Positions 13,997 to 17,667 of a stretch of DNA of 17,667 nt are shown one piece after another. The notes below the pieces were generated by a model. That model was not told the DNA's origin. It did not search any database and saw only the letters and a program-made list of their open reading frames with translations. Made by a program: the position numbers and the translations under genes. The stretch is from an uncultured Allobaculum sp. Its GTDB lineage: Bacteria; Bacillota_I; Bacilli_A; Erysipelotrichales; Erysipelotrichaceae. The stretch covers positions 1 to 17,667 of the forward strand of contig CAJTLE010000055.1 of assembly GCA_910577085.1 (NCBI GenBank), written 5' to 3'. The stretch's first letter is position 1, and each line of letters opens with the position of its first letter.

Positions 13997-15613
13997 ATGA
14001 AATTATCTAACGAAGGCTTAAAGGACAGAGCTGCCTGGACTTCCAAAGGCTACTCCGTACCTGAATACAACCGTGAAGAAATGATCGTTGCCACCAAAGA
14101 AGCTCCAGTATGGATTCACTTCGGTGCTGGTAACCTGTTCAAAGCTTATCAGGCTAACCTGATGAACACTCTGCTCAACAACGGCAAGATCAACAAAGGA
14201 ATCATCGCTGTTGAAGGCTTTGATAAAGGCATCATCGACGCATCCCGCGCTCACGATGACTACGCACTGCTGGCCACTTTAAAATCTGACGGAAGCATCG
14301 ATAAGACTGTAATCGGTTCTATTGCTGAAGTTGTTTTCTTGGATCCAACTGATGAATCCATCGTAAACATCTTCACAAACCCATCCTTACAGATGGCAAG
14401 CTTTACCATCACTGAAAAAGGATACGCATTAACAAATGCGGCTGGCGAATACCTGCCTGCAGTTGCTGCTGACTTCACCCGTGCTCCTGAAAAAGCAGAA
14501 AGCTACCTGGGTAAAGTTACTGCTCTTCTGTATGACCGTTTCAAAAAGAATGGTGCACCAATCGCCATGGTTTCCATGGATAACTGCTCCCACAACGGTC
14601 AGAAGCTGAAAGATGCCATGATGACTTACGTGGATAACTGGGTTAAAAACGGAATCGTTGAACCAGCTTTCCGCGAATACGTAACAAACGAAGAAAAAGT
14701 TACTTTCCCATGGACAATGATCGATAAGATTACTCCTCGTCCTGACAAAACAGTTGAAGAACTCTTAGCTGCTGATGGACTGGAAGATCTTGATCCAATC
14801 AAAACTCCAAGAGGAAGCTTCGTTGCTCCATTTGTTAACGCTGAAGAAACCGAATACCTTGTTATCGAAGACAAATTCCCTAACGGTCGTCCAAACCTTG
14901 AAGATGCTGGTGTAATTTTCACTGACCGCGAAACTGTAAACAAAGTCGAAAAAATGAAAGTTACAACCTGCCTGAATCCATTACATACATCCCTGGCTGT
15001 ATTTGGATGTCTGCTCGACTACAAACTGATCTCCAAGGAAATGGAAAACCCAGATCTCGTCGATATGATCAAGATCATTGGTTACGATGAAGGTCTGCCT
15101 GTTGTTGTTAACCCTGGAATCCTCGATCCAAAAGATTTCATTGACACTGTAATCAATGTTCGTTTCGGTAACCCATTCATGCCAGACAGCCCACAGCGTA
15201 TCGCTACTGATACCAGCCAGAAACTGTCTGTCCGTTTCGGTGAAACCATCAAATCCTACGTTGCAGAAGGTCTCGACCTTGGCAAACTGTCCCTGATCCC
15301 AATGGTTCAGGCTGGATGGATCCGTTACATCATGGGTATTGATGACAACGGAAATGAATTCGAAGTTTCTGCTGACCCATTACTGGATGAAGTTCGCCCA
15401 GTTGTTGCGGACATCAAACTTGGTGACCAGGTCACAGAAGAAAAATTAAGACCAATTCTTTCCAACCAGAAGATTTACGGCGTTGATTTATATGAACTGG
15501 GTCTTGCAGACCGTATCGTATCCCTCTTTAACCGCATGATCGCCAAGAAGGGTGCTGTAGCTGAGACGATCCACGAAGAAGTTGAAGCTGCTAAAGCTGC
15601 AAACCAGAAATAA
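13997..15613 (+). CDS. uxuB: D-mannonate oxidoreductase (fructuronate reductase) UxuB
   Basis: Reduces D-fructuronate to D-mannonate with NADH, one step before UxuA; a polyol-specific long-chain dehydrogenase (mannitol dehydrogenase family). The N-terminal Rossmann part has WIHFGAGNLFKAY (39-51), the family's G-x-G-N-F/L-x-x-A-H/Y nucleotide-binding variant. MVSMDNCSHNG (191-201) and MIDKITPRP (241-249) are family blocks. The catalytic K-x5-N-x2-H motif is intact: Lys321, Asn327, His330. Length is 538. The start at 13997 has GAAGG 8 nt upstream and gives the expected N-terminus; the longer frame from 13790 is rejected. The stop overlaps the ribosome binding site of kdgA, 17 nt before its start. 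Mannitol- or altronate-type activity is possible, but the neighbours favour fructuronate. Confidence 0.93.
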   Translation: MKLSNEGLKDRAAWTSKGYSVPEYNREEMIVATKEAPVWIHFGAGNLFKAYQANLMNTLLNNGKINKGIIAVEGFDKGIIDASRAHDDYALLATLKSDGSIDKTVIGSIAEVVFLDPTDESIVNIFTNPSLQMASFTITEKGYALTNAAGEYLPAVAADFTRAPEKAESYLGKVTALLYDRFKKNGAPIAMVSMDNCSHNGQKLKDAMMTYVDNWVKNGIVEPAFREYVTNEEKVTFPWTMIDKITPRPDKTVEELLAADGLEDLDPIKTPRGSFVAPFVNAEETEYLVIEDKFPNGRPNLEDAGVIFTDRETVNKVEKMKVTTCLNPLHTSLAVFGCLLDYKLISKEMENPDLVDMIKIIGYDEGLPVVVNPGILDPKDFIDTVINVRFGNPFMPDSPQRIATDTSQKLSVRFGETIKSYVAEGLDLGKLSLIPMVQAGWIRYIMGIDDNGNEFEVSADPLLDEVRPVVADIKLGDQVTEEKLRPILSNQKIYGVDLYELGLADRIVSLFNRMIAKKGAVAETIHEEVEAAKAANQK

Positions 15614-15630
15614 GGAAGGTATTCAGACAA

Positions 15631-16275
15631 ATGAACGAAGTATTAAAAAGATTTGAAGAAATCGGAATTATCCCAGTCGTTGTCCTGGACGATGCCAAAG
15701 ATGCTGTACCTCTTGGTAAAGCTCTCGTAAATGGCGGCCTGCCAGCTGCTGAAGTTACATTCAGAACTGCTGCTGCTAAAGAATCTATCGCTGCTATGCG
15801 TAAAGAATGCCCTGAACTGTTAGTTGGTGCCGGAACTGTTCTGACTCCTGCTATGGTTGATGATGCCATCGAAGCTGGTGCACAGTTCATCGTAAGCCCA
15901 GGCTTTGATAAAGAAGTAACAGAATACTGCATCGAAAAAGGTATTCCTGTAACTCCTGGATGCGCTACTCCAGCTGACGTTCAGGCTTGCTACAGATTAG
16001 GACTGAATGTTGTAAAATTCTTCCCGGCTGAACCTTATGGCGGCCTGAAGACGATCAAAGCGATCGCTGCCCCCTACAACATGATGAAATTTATGCCTAC
16101 AGGCGGAATTTCCGAAAAGAACATGGAAGACTACCTGAAGGATGATGTCATTCTTTGCATCGGCGGAAGCTGGATGGTTAAAAAAGATATGATTACAAAC
16201 GGTGAATTCGACAAAATTGAAGAACTGTGCCGCAAAGCAGCAGCTAAAAGAGATGAGGTACGTAAGAATGGCTAA
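15631..16275 (+). CDS. kdgA: 2-dehydro-3-deoxyphosphogluconate (KDPG/KHG) aldolase
   Basis: Splits KDPG into pyruvate and glyceraldehyde-3-phosphate (EC 4.1.2.14), and in many bacteria also 4-hydroxy-2-oxoglutarate; a class I trimeric TIM-barrel aldolase in the cytoplasm. The Schiff-base Lys is Lys129 in VVKFFPAE (127-134). Glu41 and Arg45 in EVTFRT are the conserved catalytic and carboxylate-binding residues. VGAGTVLTP (65-73), VSPGFD (88-93) and FMPTGGI (154-160) are further signatures. The 214-residue length is typical. AAGGAAGG overlapping the uxuB stop serves as ribosome binding site. The stop overlaps the kdgK start by 8 nt. The symbol eda is equally used for this family. Confidence 0.96.
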   Translation: MNEVLKRFEEIGIIPVVVLDDAKDAVPLGKALVNGGLPAAEVTFRTAAAKESIAAMRKECPELLVGAGTVLTPAMVDDAIEAGAQFIVSPGFDKEVTEYCIEKGIPVTPGCATPADVQACYRLGLNVVKFFPAEPYGGLKTIKAIAAPYNMMKFMPTGGISEKNMEDYLKDDVILCIGGSWMVKKDMITNGEFDKIEELCRKAAAKRDEVRKNG

Positions 16276-17305
16276 GAAAGATAAAGTTGTTACATTTGGC
16301 GAACTGATGCTTCGCCTTGCACCTGAAGGATACTATCGTTTCGTTCAGGCTGATAAACTGGGCGCTACTTATGGTGGCGGTGAAGCGAACGTCGCTGTAT
16401 CCCTGGCTAACTATGGCCACGATGCTCACTTCGTAACTAAACTGCCAGAGCACGAAATTGGTCAGGCAGCTGTTAACTCCTTACGCAAGTATGGTGTAAA
16501 CGTTGATGATATCACTCGCGGCGGCGACCGTGTTGGTATCTACTTCCTGGAAAAAGGTGCTTCCCAGCGTCCAAGTAAAGTCATCTACGACCGTGCTGAC
16601 TCTGCTTTCGCTAAATCTTCTAAAGAAGACTACAACTGGGATGAAATCTTCGAAGATGCTAAATGGTTCCACACAACAGGTATCACTCCAGCTGTAAGCC
16701 CAGAAATGGCTGAAATTACTCTGGAAGCTGTTAAAAAAGCTAAAGAACACGGTGTACCAGTATCTATCGACCTGAACTACCGTAACAAACTGTGGAGCAA
16801 AGAAGAAGCTCGCAAAGCTATGTCCGAAATCTGCAAATACGTTGATGTCTGCATCGCTAACGAAGAAGATGCAAAAGACGTATTCGGCATCGAAGCTGCG
16901 AACACAGATATCACAAGCGGTGAACTGAACCACGAAGGTTACATCGATGTTGCTAAAAAACTGAAAGATCAGTTCGGTTTTGACAAAGTTGCTATCACTC
17001 TGCGTGAGTCCATCAACGCTAACCGCAACCTGTGGTCCGCTATGTTATACGATGGCAAGACTGAAACTCCAGTCTTCTCCAAGAAGTATGACCTGAACAT
17101 CGTTGACCGTGTTGGTGGCGGTGACTCCTTCGGTGGTGGTCTGATCCACGCTCTGTTAAAGGGTTACGATGATCAGAAAGCGATCGAATACGCTGTAGCT
17201 GCTTCCGCTCTGAAACACTCCATCGAAGGCGACTACAACCTCGTCAGCGAAGCTGAAGTTGAAAAACTGGCTGGCGGCGACGCTTCCGGACGCGTTCAGC
17301 GCTAA
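16268..17305 (+). CDS. kdgK: 2-keto-3-deoxygluconate kinase KdgK (PfkB family)
   Basis: Phosphorylates KDG to KDPG with ATP (EC 2.7.1.45), linking UxuA to the aldolase. A ribokinase/PfkB fold: GGGEANVAVSLANYG (36-50) is the N-terminal signature, SIDLNYR (166-172) a substrate-side block, and DRVGGGDSFGGGLIHAL (280-296) the C-terminal signature with catalytic Asp286. The GGGD variant in place of GAGD is common in KDG kinases. Length is 345. The start is ATG 16268, inside the end of kdgA (shared ATGGCTAA) with GAGGT about 10 nt upstream; the in-frame ATG at 16202 lies deep in kdgA and is rejected. Last gene before the operon terminator. Another sugar kinase of the family is possible from sequence alone, but the pathway context is complete. 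Confidence 0.94.
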   Translation: MAKKDKVVTFGELMLRLAPEGYYRFVQADKLGATYGGGEANVAVSLANYGHDAHFVTKLPEHEIGQAAVNSLRKYGVNVDDITRGGDRVGIYFLEKGASQRPSKVIYDRADSAFAKSSKEDYNWDEIFEDAKWFHTTGITPAVSPEMAEITLEAVKKAKEHGVPVSIDLNYRNKLWSKEEARKAMSEICKYVDVCIANEEDAKDVFGIEAANTDITSGELNHEGYIDVAKKLKDQFGFDKVAITLRESINANRNLWSAMLYDGKTETPVFSKKYDLNIVDRVGGGDSFGGGLIHALLKGYDDQKAIEYAVAASALKHSIEGDYNLVSEAEVEKLAGGDASGRVQR

Positions 17306-17436
17306 TTATTCACTGACTCATCTTGTTCTGAACACAGACAGGATCGCCTCCTTTTGATTTGCCTGATCTGACCTTGGTCCTGACTGGTTCGAATGCCGCC
17401 TGCAGGCTTCGAAATTCATGGATTCAGAACGATGAC
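17306..17436. other. 3' untranslated stretch after kdgK
   Basis: No gene. TTCGAA-T-GCC (17388-17397) pairs with GGC-TTCGAA (17405-17413), a hairpin with one bulge, ahead of the main terminator. Confidence 0.4.
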
Positions 17437-17478
17437 AAGCCCATCAATTGCAAGAAATTGTAATTGATGGGCTTTTTT
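17437..17478 (+). terminator. Hexuronate operon terminator
   Basis: AAGCCCATCAATTGCAA (17437-17453) pairs with TTGTAATTGATGGGCTT (17458-17474) over 17 bp with a single G-U pair, capped by a GAAA tetraloop and followed by T residues to 17478. Confidence 0.92.
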
Positions 17479-17667
17479 AGTCTTCGGTTGAATAGATTTA
17501 ACCAAAAAGTAAAATTTAAATCCTGATTTAGGATTTTGGATCAATGCCATTCGGTTAAGCGGATAAAACCATGATTTGATTCACAAAAACTGAATACGGC
17601 CAGTGCCAGGTCCAGAAAATGCTCGAACCAGCTGAATAATCGACTTAAATTAAGGTCTGTCAGGTCT
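17479..17667. other. Window end, no gene seen
   Basis: AAATCCT/AGGATTT (17518-17524, 17530-17536) makes a small hairpin. Nothing else is recognised before the window ends. Confidence 0.4.

Noticed and set aside
17384..17413. GGTTCGAAT resembling a tRNA T-arm
   Set aside because: No acceptor, D or anticodon arms around it; the bases fit a simple hairpin.

Overview
The window looks like low-to-mid GC Firmicutes DNA. The signs are strong AGGAGG-type ribosome binding sites, TTG and GTG starts, a T-box leader, Rho-independent terminators and a FemABX-family protein. Gene content would fit a gut Erysipelotrichia or Clostridia member, but the order is an inference and no marker gene here fixes it.

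Left part (1-4362): a predicted extracellular protein of unknown function, whose export signal seems lost or frameshifted (207-1295); a FemABX-type aminoacyltransferase for peptidoglycan cross-bridges (1580-2932); and a secreted protein with three DUF5648-type repeats (3198-4214) closed by two tandem terminators. These are surface or secreted functions, each apparently in its own transcription unit.

Middle (4500-7600): an alpha/beta hydrolase on the minus strand (4572-5492), a 600-nt divergent intergenic region, and a 106-residue protein that resembles a PTS lactose/cellobiose-type IIA protein without its phospho-histidine (6098-6418). About 1.2 kb without a convincing gene follows. It holds several hairpins and a strong terminator near 6621-6655 that no obvious gene explains.

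Methionine module (7613-10961): a probable promoter, a T-box leader with an AUG specifier, then metN-metI-metQ, a complete methionine ABC importer. metN starts with TTG. metI starts with GTG inside the end of metN. metI and metQ are separated by 238 nt of hairpins and short repeats. A strong terminator closes the unit. Low charged tRNA-Met should switch the operon on.

Hexuronate module (about 11820-17478): uxuA, uxuB, kdgA and kdgK, carrying D-fructuronate through D-mannonate, 2-keto-3-deoxygluconate (KDG) and KDPG to pyruvate and glyceraldehyde-3-phosphate. The last three genes are tightly packed and end at a 17-bp terminator. uxuA stands 752 nt ahead of uxuB, across a gap with dyad symmetries. 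A cre-like site, a probable promoter and an 18-bp near-palindrome lie upstream of uxuA. No glucuronate isomerase (uxaC), transporter or regulator is in the window.

I found no CRISPR array, tRNA, rRNA, intact insertion sequence or defence system. The best candidates for something undescribed are the structured RNA region at 6441-6655, the histidine-less IIA-like protein, and the dyad-rich gap between uxuA and uxuB.
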